64,000 bases of DNA from Agapetus fuscipes (Eukaryota; Arthropoda; Insecta; Trichoptera; Glossosomatidae). The notes under the pieces were generated by a model. It searched no databases and was not told the origin of the DNA. It saw only the letters and a program-made list of their open reading frames with translations. Made by a program: the position numbers and the translations under genes. Below are positions 10,797-22,479 of this stretch, piece after piece. The stretch is taken from NCBI GenBank assembly GCA_951799405.1, contig OX637353.1, forward strand, positions 3,596,001 through 3,660,000. Direction: 5' to 3'. The first letter of the stretch is position 1, and every line of letters begins with the position of its first letter.

Positions 10797-12782
10797 TCTT
10801 ATCTATTATATAAAAATCTAGGGGGTATTTGCGTCTGTTTTTTTCGAATTTGCAAAAATGTTTTTCCAACAAGTGTTTCTATTGACGGACTGGACTAAAC
10901 CTCATATCCAGAATTTTTGGTGTTTGTTTGTTTGTCCGTTTGTTTGTTTGTATATTTGTACCATTATAGGCGCCCAGACCGTTTGCAGCACGATGCTGAA
11001 ATTTTGCACACCCCCATAAAATGTTAGTGACTAAACAACTGTCAGGGTCCGGATGACGTCACGTGCATATTTCGCATACCTGCCATACAGACTGAAAATT
11101 GAAATCTTGCCGCTGGCGGCCATTTTGAATTTACAGACTTGATATTCGAAATGGTCATGCCTCTTAGTAATTTTAACAACTTTTGGAAGAAACTTTTTCG
11201 CAAAAAGTAAATTCTTCAAACTAAATTTGTAAATACCTACATAGAAAAAAATAAAAAATTCTAACTTTCAAGTCGCACAATGGGCGCATGTATCAAGTTG
11301 GATCATTGAAATTAGGCAAGCCACCTGAGCATAAACAGACTTACATATTTTCAAAAGAACAACAAAATACATGAAGGATTAAGAGTAGCTGCCATACACT
11401 TTTTTTGGTTTCTTCAATACTTAACATTCTCCTGGCGGTCATTTTAAAATTCTGAAGGTTTTTTCTCAATGATCAATTTGGTGTTGCTTATTTCAACATT
11501 TTTTGAAAGAAAACTTTTTTCAATGACAATTTTTTTCCAACAAAATTTTGAAAAACCAGATTTTCACAAAAAAGTCAAATTTATTAGTAAAAAAATCAAC
11601 TGTTTTGGTGCTACACAAACAATTATAATTTAGCGAAATGTTATGATATGTAATAGGATAATCCCGCCAAGTGTATATTTTGCATACCCGCCATACCAAC
11701 TAAAAAAATACATTGCTCTGCAGGCGGCCATTTTGAATGTCTAGGTCTCATACTCGACTTTAAAATGCATTTTAGTAAACCCCATAAATGTTGGAAGAAA
11801 CTTTTTTTCTACGACCAATTTCTTTGAACAAATATTTAAAAAGTAAAATTTCATACAAAGTGTCTTATATATAAAAATAAAAAAAGTTAACAAGATTTTT
11901 TTTTTAATTTTCAAAAGTCATTTTTTTCTTAGAGTTCTGTCGATGGGTCGAACGTTTTCCCATACTTAGATTTTTTGTAGATTGTGAGTTTAGGCATTTT
12001 AAGGTTTCTTCAGGTACCAAGCAGTATCAGACACTAAAATATCGTGAAAAGTATCACAAGCAGTTTAAAGATGTCAAAAGATAATTCAGAGCAGGACGAG
12101 CAGTTTGAAGGCATTTCATGACAATAAGAGCAGCTGGAACAATCTAAAAACAAAAGCACCAGTACCAACAAAACAATGCCGTATGGCAAACGCAGTCATG
12201 TTTCATGCCACTATAAGACGATTGCAAGCAACACAGGTACGCTTAAGATACTATTACCAGCAAAACGAAAAAGAGCAGAAAATACAAGTTATACACTTAA
12301 TTGATAATGATCGTGTCGAGCATCATTATAAACAATCACCAGAAAAATAAAGAGCAGAAATAAAAAGCAGGATAAAGACTTCAGCACCTGCACAACAATA
12401 GGAAGTAGCACGATCAGGCCTGGGATTCTACCGTAAAACTGTCCACTTTTTGTTGTTGTTGTTGGTCAGTTCTCATGGATCTTTTAAAAATCAGAGCAGG
12501 GGTAAAGTGTGCTGGCGAAGCCGGACTTCAAACTAAAATGCCGTTATCGTGCGCAGCACGAGTAGGCAGTCTATTTAACTTAAATTCGTCTTTCGTGGAT
12601 TAAAGATATTCGGAACATGAAAAGAATTCAATTACCTTTTTATCACAAAATTTATTAAATTATATCTTAAAGCATTCAATGAAATAAAGAACATATGGGA
12701 AAAAAATTATGGCGAAGCCAGACTTAAACCTGCCCGGAGGGCCTAGCAGCCAACCGTGCGAGAGCGCGGTTTGGTCTGCTAG
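10797..12782 (+). mobile_element. Helitron-like unit U4
   Basis: 1986 bp. The junction reads CTAG then TCTTATCTATTATATAAAA, so the exact 5' end is either 10797 or 10802. It ends with the hairpin and CTAG at 12779-12782. It has no SINE and is close in length and order to U3. Confidence 0.75.
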
Positions 12783-13840
12783 TCTTATATATAAAAAAGG
12801 AAGGGGTATTTGCGTCTGTTTTTTTCGAATTTGCAAAAATGTTTTTCTAGCAAGTGTTTCTATTGACGGACTGGACTAAACCTCATATCCAGAATTTTTG
12901 GTGTTTGTTTGTTTGTTTGTCCGTTTGTTTGTTTGTATATTTGTACCATTATAGGCGCCCAGACCGTTCGCAGCACGATGCTGAAATTTTGCATACCCCC
13001 ATAAAGTGTCAGTGGCTAAACAACTGTCAGGGTCCGGATGACGTCACGTGCATATTTCGCATACCTGCCATACAGACTGAAAATTGAAATCTTGCCGCTG
13101 GCGGCCATTTTGAATTTACAGACTTGATATTCGAAACGATCATGCCTCTCAGTAATTTTAACAACTTTTGGAAGAAACTTTTTCGCAAAAAGTAAATTCT
13201 TCAAACAAAATTTGTAAATACCTACATAGAAAAAAATAAAAAATAATAACTTTCAGGTGGCACAACGGGCGCATGCATAAAGTTGGAACATTGAAATTAG
13301 GCATGCTATCTAAACATAAACAGACTTAAATATTTTTAAAAGAACAACGAAATACATGAAGGATTAAGAGTAGCTGCCATACATTTTTTTTTGGTTTCTT
13401 CAATATTTAACATTCTCCTGGCGTTTCTTTTAAAATTCTGAAGATTTTTTCTCAATAATTGGGTTTGTCTTGCTAAAACCAACATTTTTTGAAAGACAAC
13501 TTTTTTCAATGACAATTTTTTTCAAACAAAATTTTGAAAAACCTGATTTTCACAAAAAAGTCAAATTTATAAGTAAAAAAATAAACTATTTTGACGATAC
13601 ATTTACAATTATAATTTAGCAAAATGTAATGATATGTAATAGGGCAATCACGCCAAGTATATATTTTGCATACCCGCGATACCAACTAAAAAAATACATT
13701 GCTCTGCAGGCGGCCATTTTTAATGTCTAGACCTCATACTCGAATTTAAATGCATTTTAGTAAACCCCATAAATGTTGGAAGAAACTTTTTTCCTACATC
13801 AAATTTCTTTGAACAAATATTAAAAAGCGAAATTTCATAC
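12783..13840 (+). mobile_element. Helitron-like unit U5 (3'-truncated)
   Basis: Starts TCTTATATATAAAAAAGG directly after the U4 CTAG. It follows the common unit through the GGCGGCCATTTT repeats to about 13840, where homology stops. The terminal hairpin is missing, so this is the broken last unit of the array. Confidence 0.72.
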
Positions 13841-14317
13841 TAAAACCCCTATTCAAAGTGCTAAAACTGGTTGAAACTCAAACATATCGTTTGCTAAAAA
13901 TGTATCGAAACTTTCTACTAGCGTTTCTTGCACTTTACTTTACACGCATTTTGTTCGACGCAATGTTTCATACTCGGCGTAGCCTAAGTTACGGGCGGCG
14001 TCTTTCCTTTCAACTAATACATTTCGACACACGACACACACGAAAAATGTTTCCTACACTTTATGGCCTTTGTAAAGAAGTGACATTAATGGAAAAAATC
14101 ACGCGTGTTTGTTGATTTTTTATCTAAATTTTAAAGTTAAAATATATTTAAAAAAACACGTTTTTGTTCACATTTTTTTCTTATGCAAGCCAAAGTGCAC
14201 GCGCCAAGCATTCCTGTCGCCCAAGGTCATGCTAGAAAGATACTCTCTCTCTCTCTCTCTCTCTCTCTAGCATGGCCTTGACCGTCGCCTTAGTAACACG
14301 CACTCCGCCATTGTATG
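13841..14317. other. Unassigned sequence with a (CT)n microsatellite inside an inverted repeat
   Basis: The CT run at about 14241-14269 is flanked by AAGGTCATGCTAGA on the left and CTAGCATGGCCTT on the right, which can pair into a hairpin. The 85-residue frame at 13858-14115 shows no recognisable domain. Confidence 0.5.
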
Positions 14318-14320
14318 TAA

Positions 14321-16464
14321 AGGCTGGTTCGGACAAGGCGAGTAATTTAGTCAAGTAACGAGTAATTTAGTGGCTAAACGTGTGCGAACCCCAACAATTT
14401 AGTCCAGTAGTTAAGTCAATGGTTTAGTCAAGCCGATCCATTTCATTCTATTTTTTCGGGCAAGTAGCGGCCCCGCCCACCGTCCGTGGGCGAGTGTTGC
14501 CGAGAAGCCACGGAAAAGTCCGAGTCCGAAGAGCCACGGAAAAGCCCGAGTCCGAGTCGAGTTTATTAGCGGCCGCGCCATTGGCCGCTCACTCTTGGCG
14601 GGGAAACGCAAATGCAAGAATGGCGGCAATTTAAATTGGCTGTAGTTTGAAAAGATAATGCCCGTTTTCAGCAAGAATATTTAAAGATAAAGTGCTGTTT
14701 AAAAATATTTAAGTACTTAAGAACTTCTTATATTTGCGAGCCCGATGTTCCGCTCCCTAAACTTAGCGACCTGTCAGTGAGGTTATGTCATGTTTAAACT
14801 GTAAATAAGTGGATATGCACACCGATATCCTTGGTTTTTTAGAAACTCTTGAGAATATAGAAGTTGCTGAGAATATAGCGAAATGAGTAAAGTATGTACG
14901 GTGGAAATGAAGCATTTGAGAAGTATGACAGGAAAAACTTTGAGGGATAGAGTTAGGAATGAATGGGTAAAAAAAGAATGTAATTTGAAAGAGGATGTGA
15001 AAGCTAAAGTACAAAAGAATGTGATGAGATGGTTTGGGCATGTGGAAAGAATGAAAGATGATAGACTGACAAAGTATGTATACAAAGAAAGTGTGAAAGG
15101 AAAAAGAGGGAAGGGACGACCGAGAAAAGTATGGAGTGATCAGATTGAGGAGATTGTGAAGGAATGGGATATACAAAGTGAGCGTAAAAGAAGAAAATGC
15201 ATGAAAAAGGTGATGGATATGAAGGAATTGAAAGAGGTATGTCAGGATAGGAAAAAATGGAGGCAACTCTGCAGGGGCTCTGGCCACCCCTAGCGGAATG
15301 GCGACAGAGTTACAGTTACAGTTACAGTTACAGTTACAGTTACAGTTACAGTTACAGCTAGGACTTATCTACGTCCAAAAAGTTTTGAGAAAGGTAATTT
15401 TTTTTCGATAAGAATAGTATGACATCGATTTTTGGTGCGGATATCAGCTGTCGAAAATACAATCATGTAGCTCCTTGCTGACAATAGAGCTGTACAAATA
15501 TAGTTTTGGTAAAGATGTTGTGGAAATAACTATTATCGTCCATGAATTTATTACGTATTTAAAAACATTGATCTTTTACATTGATCGATGTTTATAGGTA
15601 CCTACCATAAATTTGTCATATCACAGGCCTTATGATATCCTTCAGATGGATTGTTACTTATTGTTTTGTACAGAAACAATTCAGTGACACACGGGGATAA
15701 CTAATTAGAGGCATTACAATTTTATGCCACTGTAAGCCATCAGCTGGTATCTGTGACAGACGTGAGAGGCGTATGTAGCAGGATTGAACAAGTTTCTCGC
15801 GGTCAGCCTCTGAAAAGTTGAACCATGTTTCTTCTTTAACTTGATAATTGATTGGTGACCGCCGTGTATTTGAAAATGCCGATTTTACATGTCGAATATA
15901 GATATTAATTGTCAACAACGAAAAACGCAACAGAGAAATGCATCTGAATGCAGCTGCAGACTACGAGCCGTATTATAGTGTGTGCATACAAAATATACTT
16001 TGTACACATCATTGAAAAGATAAAAATTCAATTAAAAAATAATGTTTGCAGCGTAAATGGTAGATATTATTATAAACGTCAAATAGTCATGTGTTGTTTT
16101 TATTTAAAATGTGTATATTATTTTATAAACCATAAAATACATTTCGAATTTACAAAAGTCGAGTTTCGAAGTTGTTTGCTAAACAGGCTCCTAGCTAGGT
16201 GGCCGGGCATAAATCAGTTAATATTACCAAACTATAGCCAATTTAAAGGGCTTTATAATAACATGATTTTAATACTCAATTAATATTTTCAAACTGCAGC
16301 CAATTCAAATTTTCCGCCATTATAGAAAGGGCTTTCTGCAGCCAACTTCGCACTTGTGTACTGTACTGGACCGTAATGCGAACGCTTCACGGGCGAGTAG
16401 CGCCCCGCCCACTACTAAATTACTCGGTACTTGACTAAATCAGTGGCCTCGTGCGAACTAGCCT
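14321..16464. mobile_element. PIF/Harbinger-like non-autonomous element
   Basis: The left end AGGCTGGTTCGGACAAGGC and the right end (reverse complement AGGCTAGTTCGCACGAGGCC) form an inverted repeat. It extends inward through TTTAGTCAAGTAACGAGTAA-like sequence. TAA flanks both sides (14318-14320 and 16465-16467). A 3-bp TWA duplication and an AGGCNNGTTCG-type terminus fit PIF/Harbinger (family knowledge). It contains a LINE 3' fragment. A 90-residue minus-strand frame at 15658-15930 has no recognised domain; I see no DDE transposase. Confidence 0.75.
14876..15358 (+). mobile_element. RTE-like LINE family 2, 3' fragment with (TTACAG)n tail
   Basis: The frame 14883-15293 encodes the C-terminal part of a LINE reverse transcriptase: a V..MKHLRSM segment, DRVRNEWVKKEC, RWFGHVERM, GRGRPRKVW-like GRPRKVWSDQIEEI and a final DRKKWRQLC. 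The stop is followed by about nine TTACAG hexamers (15308-15357), a short-repeat tail typical of RTE-type LINEs. It is heavily 5'-truncated, so it cannot encode a working reverse transcriptase. A second copy lies at 62431-62940 on the minus strand. Confidence 0.85.
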
Positions 16465-16484
16465 TAACCGAAAAAATGCAGCCC

Positions 16485-17125
16485 GATGTTAGAACGACAC
16501 AGTAACAAAACGACACATGACTTAAAGAGACATGACATAGCAACACATGATATAAAGACACGTTACATTGTGACACACGACAGAAAGACTCATGACAGAA
16601 CGACATATGACAGAACGACACATGACAGAACGACACATGACAGAACGACGCATGACAGAACGACACATGACAGGACGACAGATTACAGATCGACACATGA
16701 CAGGACGAGACATGACAGAACGGCACATATTGGAACAATACATAACAAAACGACACATAACAGAACGATACATAACATAACAACACAAGGACAAATAACA
16801 TCACAAGTCGTTCTGTCATTTGTGATTTTTTTTCGTGTGCCGTTTAGGTATGTTCTGTTTTCGGTATGTTATGTTTAGTCATCTTATGTTTTGTCCTTGT
16901 GTTGTTTTGTCATAATGATTTTTTTCTGTGTTGTTTTGTCATAGTGATGTTTAATCATGCGATATACTGTTATTGTGATGGCCTGTGTCATGTGTCGTTC
17001 TGTCATGTGTCGTTTTTATGTTTCGTTCTGTCATGAGTCGTTCTGTCATGTGTCGTTTTTATGTTTCGTTCTGTCATGAGTCGTTCTGTCATGTGTCGTT
17101 TTGTCACTGTGCCGTTCTGCAGTGT
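16485..17125. mobile_element. Fold-back element made of oppositely oriented 15-bp repeats
   Basis: The left half (16490-16800) repeats CGACACATGACAGAA with variants; the right half (16800-17125) carries the complement (GTCGTTCTGTCATGTGTCG). The outer ends match as inverted repeats: AACGACACAGTAACAAAACG at the left and the complement of GTTTTGTCACTGTGCCGTTC at the right. This is the design of fold-back transposons. Overlapping frames in several phases are by-products of the repeat. No protein gene is supported. Confidence 0.75.
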
Positions 17126-17401
17126 CAAAAACACATGTACACAAAATAATACGCATACATATATATATAATGCATTTAGATGAAATCCAAGAGTTCTCCA
17201 TTGTTTTGTAAGCAAAATAACTACTTTAAAAAATTTGGTGGTGTACACAATGAAAATCCATTGCATATGCGAACTGAGAAAAACACTGTTATAACAACTT
17301 TCATTGCATACTTGAAAAAAAAATGCTACTAAAATAAATTATAATCAAAGAAAGTATGAAAAGTGTTGTATAAAAATGTGTTTTTAATTTATTGTAAGTA
17401 T
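17126..17401. other. Unassigned AT-rich sequence
   Basis: Contains a short (TA)n run near 17158-17170. No gene, repeat family or inverted repeat recognised. Confidence 0.5.
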
Positions 17402-17445
17402 TAGAGCTTTAAATGAATATATCCTTGCAACTTAGATAATAGAAT
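17402..17445 (+). mobile_element. RTE-like LINE family 1, extreme 3' tail fragment
   Basis: GAGCTTTAAATGAATATATC to CTTAGATAATAGA matches the last about 45 bp of the family 1 tail seen complete at 42690-42925. Confidence 0.6.
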
Positions 17446-17477
17446 AAATAGATTAATTAAGTAATAAAATATTTGAG

Positions 17478-17660
17478 TCTAATCTAATCTAAATCTAAGT
17501 TGCAAAGATAATTTCGCGCTCACACATGCCGCATGTGAACCTATAATATAAAAAAAAACCCAATCTCAAATGAACATGCTTCCTTAACTAACTTTTGGAA
17601 GTAACTCTTGCCGACTTTCCCTGAAACAGGGGTGGCATTGGCAAAGTTAACCATGTTTAA
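17478..17660 (-). mobile_element. RTE-like LINE family 1 3' tail
   Basis: Reverse-oriented copy running from TCTAATCTAATCTAAATCTA to CAAAGTTAACCATG. It carries the hallmark CCTGAAACAGGGGTG segment that is shared by all members of the tail family. Confidence 0.8.
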
Positions 17661-17872
17661 TATACTTAAGGACCGTTTTTCAATGGTCAGATAAACAATC
17701 AAATAGCTAACTGTCCATTAAATTTATCTGAGGTTTTAATAAATGTAAAAAAAAAACAGGAAGTTTAAGGATTACTGTTAAAAAACCGTTAAATTTATAT
17801 TAACACAAACATGCAAGGCGGGTAGTCGGCGTCGCGTCTCTGGAACATTCTCTGGGAGCATTCGGAATTCGC

Positions 17873-20800
17873 ATGACGGGCGACGGCGCACTTCGCACGC
17901 TGTCTTTGAAGTGAGTGGATGTGATTAATTATTCTCTCCAAATCTGTGTACGCTGCAGGTGCGCTGAAGTTTTTTTGACATAAAATCTGTGAATTTTCAT
18001 GTAAGTACGAATGTGATAATTATAACAACTATTGTAATCTATGCAAACATTACTATCATTAAAAATTCTCACCAAATGCTAAAAGTAGACACGCTAAAAC
18101 ACACGATGCTTGTGATGGTTCAAAAATGGCGGGAACCCTGATCTCAAATGCTGCAATTATCACCACCTTCCCTGAACCAGGGGTCTAAATCTAAATCTCA
18201 ATCTCAGTTGCAAAGATATGTATCATTTGAGATTCAGATTAAATGCATTCCTACAAGCAGACACGCATAATTTTGCGCTCACACATGCTGCATGTGAACC
18301 TACAATATAAAAAACCCAATCTCAAATGAACATGCCCTCTTAACTAACTTTTGGAAGTAACTCTTGCCGACTTTCCCTGAAACAGGGGTGACATTGGCAA
18401 AGTTAACCATTTTTTTACAGCATGGGTGGTCAGCGGCATACCAACCTATAATGAACATACACCACAAATAACATTTTTACAATCAACAATATAATCCATA
18501 TTATACTTTTTTTATAGAAAATGTTCCTAGGTTTTATTTTTTATAGTTTAATTGTTAAGTGTTTGTTTTTTTTTTGATCTGTGAAAACTGTTTATCTTCT
18601 TTTATCGATATTTATTTAATGTGAAGTAATGTGAACCACGTGTTTGGAACTTCCGTGGTTTATGCTCGCACTTTTATGTGCATCCCATATTTATTACACT
18701 TATATCTCAGTAACTATGAGTCCCAGGACTCCAATATTTTTACCACTTATAGAACAGCTAATTGTTATAATAATTACTGCATCATTAACTCTTAATCTTA
18801 TTCTTAATCTCAAAAACGCAAAAAAGTGGACTACCATTGTTTATGCTCTAAGGTACAGAAATAAGTATGTAGGGAAAAAAAGAACAAAGCAATATTTTAA
18901 GATGGAATAAAATTTGAATATGGAATGGAAAAAACAAAAGAGGACTGACCTTGAGAAAAAAAGAGAATTGCTTCCCTGGCTTCAGAGCAACAAACATATT
19001 AATTTGTTATTATTTGTAAGTTGTGTTTTGTGAATATTCTGATGGTGAATATAAATAAAAGTGTGTTATAAAGTTTTAGTTGATTATCCTCTTTTATAAA
19101 TTATATTATTCTCGCCTTCAACACTTTCGGCAAGACTCATAATAAATCTTCGGAGAGCGCGGCTTTAAATCTTGAAGCACATTTTAAACAAACACCATGT
19201 TGAACATTATCACAAGCACTTTTGCCAATGCCACCCTGGTTTCAGGGAAATACACTAGGAGTTGCAAGGTTTATGTTCATGTGAGGCTTTGTTTATTTAC
19301 ATGCAGAGTGTGTAGGCGCGAACCTACATGTGCCTGTTTGGGCGTGCATTTAATATGAGCCTTAAATGTTAACATATCTTTGCAGTTTAGATAATAGATT
19401 ATTACAGATATTTACATTGGTATAAGGCTGACCACCCATACTTTAAAAAATGGTTCACTTTGCCAATGTCACCTCTGTTTCAGGGAAGGTCCACAAAAGT
19501 TGCTCGGTTTATGCTCATTTGAGGTTTGGATTTTAATTTGTTAGTACACATTCAGCATTTGTAACCGTGAACTGCACGTGTCTGTTTGTGGGCATGCATT
19601 TGATATGAGCCTTAAATGTTAATATATCTTTGCAGCTTAGATGATAGATAGATCCTCATCATTGTAAAAGTCGTCATATTAACACTTTGTATGCGGGCAT
19701 TTTCCCGCCAGATGGCGTTTTTTGAGTGGGTGTTTTTTGAAATTTTCACCTTTTCATTTTATTTATTTTTTTAATTTTGTTGCCACGTTTTTGCAAGTTT
19801 CCCGCGACGAAACGAGTTAACACGTCTCCCGCACGTTACTATAAAAAGGTGTATGACGAGTTAACTAGTTTCCCGCAAACGATGTGTTAAACATGATGAA
19901 TCTAATCTAATCTAAGCTGCAAAAATATATCATTTAAGATTTATATTAAATACATTCCCACAAGCAGATATGTAAAATTTCGCGCTAACACATGCCGCAT
20001 GTGGACCTACAATATAAAAACCCAATCTCAAATGAACATAAGCCTTGCAACTCTTGCCGTCCTTCCCTGAAACAGGGGTGACATTGGCAAAGTGAACCAA
20101 TTTTTATATTATGGGTGGTCAGCGGCATAACAACCTATAAGTCAAGGAACATACATTACAAATTACATTTTTTTAAATCAATAAATAACAATATATACAT
20201 GGACATAAAAAACTAAATCATAAAACCAATTTCACTTTAACAAACCCTAGCCGCCCAACATCACAGATCAACCGCCATTTCTTTCTATCCTTGCATACTT
20301 CTTTCATTTCCTCCAGAGTCATAACCTTCTTCATACAAGCTCTTCTTTTATTATGACTCTGGATATTCCATTCATTCGCAATTTCGGATATTTGGTCCAT
20401 CCATACCTTTCTCGGTCTTCCTCTACCACGACATCCATCTATTCTACCAACATATACATATGAAAATTTGATAATTTTTTCATTTTATTTTCAGGACATT
20501 TGAACAAAACACAATAATGCGAGAAGAAATCCAAAAGGATGATGATTTTGAACAGGTAACAGAATATTTTTATAAAATACAAATAATATGAGATAAAAAG
20601 AAAAACCACTTTGTTTTCGAGTATTTTATTTAATTTAATACCACAACCGGTTTCGCAAACATCCATTTGCATCATCAGTGTTTTTTGTGTGGTTTTTCTT
20701 TTTATCTCTTGAAATTTAATGTTACAAAATAGGTCTTCTCCTTTAATGGAAGAATTAATTTTTGCCATGATCATATCATATTATAATAATTACTTAAATA

Positions 20801-22407
20801 ATTACAATTTATATTGGATATTTAATAATAAAAAAATTAACAAAACACTATGTATGAGGGAATTTTTTCGCCAGATGGCGGCGTAGAGCGGGTGTTTTTT
20901 GAAATTTTCGCACACCAACATTAGACTTTTCGTAAAACATTTATATCTTACAATCTATTTGATATTTTTCAATGAAACTTTTAGTTTTTTACTTTAAAAA
21001 TACGTCTCCGTTTATTTATTTAACACAATATCTATATTTTTGTTTTTTTGTGTACAAAAACATTCTACTTTCTTGGGAATCATAGAAAAAACACTATTTC
21101 ACAATCGAAATCATTTATTCCTACAGAATATCAATGTTATTTTGAAATTTTTAGCACATAATTTAAAAAAAACTATAACCTAATAGTGTATAAACGTCTA
21201 CGAATATAAAACGTCCTAACGAAAGCAGGATATAGAAGTTACTGGAGAGACGAACGAAAGTGCAAAAACAAAATCCTTTGTTTAAAATTTCAATATTATG
21301 TCTGTTTATTTTTACAGTTATTATTTTTTGTCCCGTCTCAAACTCATTGTATCGGCAGGTAGACAGATCGGGGACCGCTGAGGGTAGGTATCGCATGGCC
21401 CCCCACCCGTTTGATGCCTTAACAAGTTTGATGTTTTAACAAGTTTCCCGCGCCCTACCGCTAGGTGTGACAAAACGAGTTTACACATCTCCCGCACGTT
21501 ACTATAAAAAAGTGTATGACGAGTTAACTAGTGTCCCGCAAACAATGTGTTAAAATGAAGGATTACAAAGTTAATGCCTCTACAATCAATAAAAATACAA
21601 ATAATATTTTCAAATATGCTCTTTGCTTGGTTAAAAATTCATATACCTTTACCAAACCCTTTACCAAACTTATAGGTTGGTATGCGGCTGACCATGCATG
21701 CTGTAAAAATTGGTTCACTTTGCCAATGTCACCCCTGTTACAGGGAAGGACGGCAAGAGTTGCAGGGTGTATGTCCATTTGAGATTTGGTTTTTATGTTG
21801 TAGGCTCACATGAGGCATGTGCAAGCGCAAACGTGTACATGTCTGATTGTGAGAATGCATGTAATGTGAATCTCCAATGTAACATATCTTTGCAACTTAG
21901 ATTAGATTAGAAAGACCGGTCACTAAAGGTCCGTCCAGCCTTACAGCAACTGGATGTTGCTTGAGAATTGGTGCTTTCTACAGCGACGACCAAGCTCGCA
22001 GAGGGCTCTTGAAGTGTGATACACACAAGAACAGCACTCACCAAATAAATTATCCTAATATTATTATTATTGCTGGAGTGATGTTTTCCGGAATCTGTTG
22101 CCGTGGTCTATGGGAGCTGGAGCTTCCGGACGTTTCGTCCCTTTCTACGACGGGCTTCTTCAGCGTGAAGTATGATGATGAAGATGATCTTGATGAGAAC
22201 TGTGAACTATTATTATTATTATATATTATTATCATCTTAAAATTTAGTTTAGTTTAATTTTTTTTAATTTAGGGATGGTCGGCAAAAGTTGTGGGGCTTA
22301 TGTTCATTTGAGGTTTGGATTTTATTTGTAAGTACACATTCAGCATTTGTAAGCGCGAACTACACTTGTTGGTTTGTGGTGTACACACACACACACACAC
22401 ACACACA

Positions 22408-22479
<72 letters not shown>

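Noticed and set aside
14763..15287. 174-residue minus-strand frame rich in F, H, S
   Set aside because: Antisense of the LINE family 2 reverse transcriptase tail; the same shadow appears at 62465-62986.
16415..17266. Threonine/aspartate/arginine- and serine/cysteine-rich frames
   Set aside because: Artefacts of the 15-bp repeats in the fold-back element.
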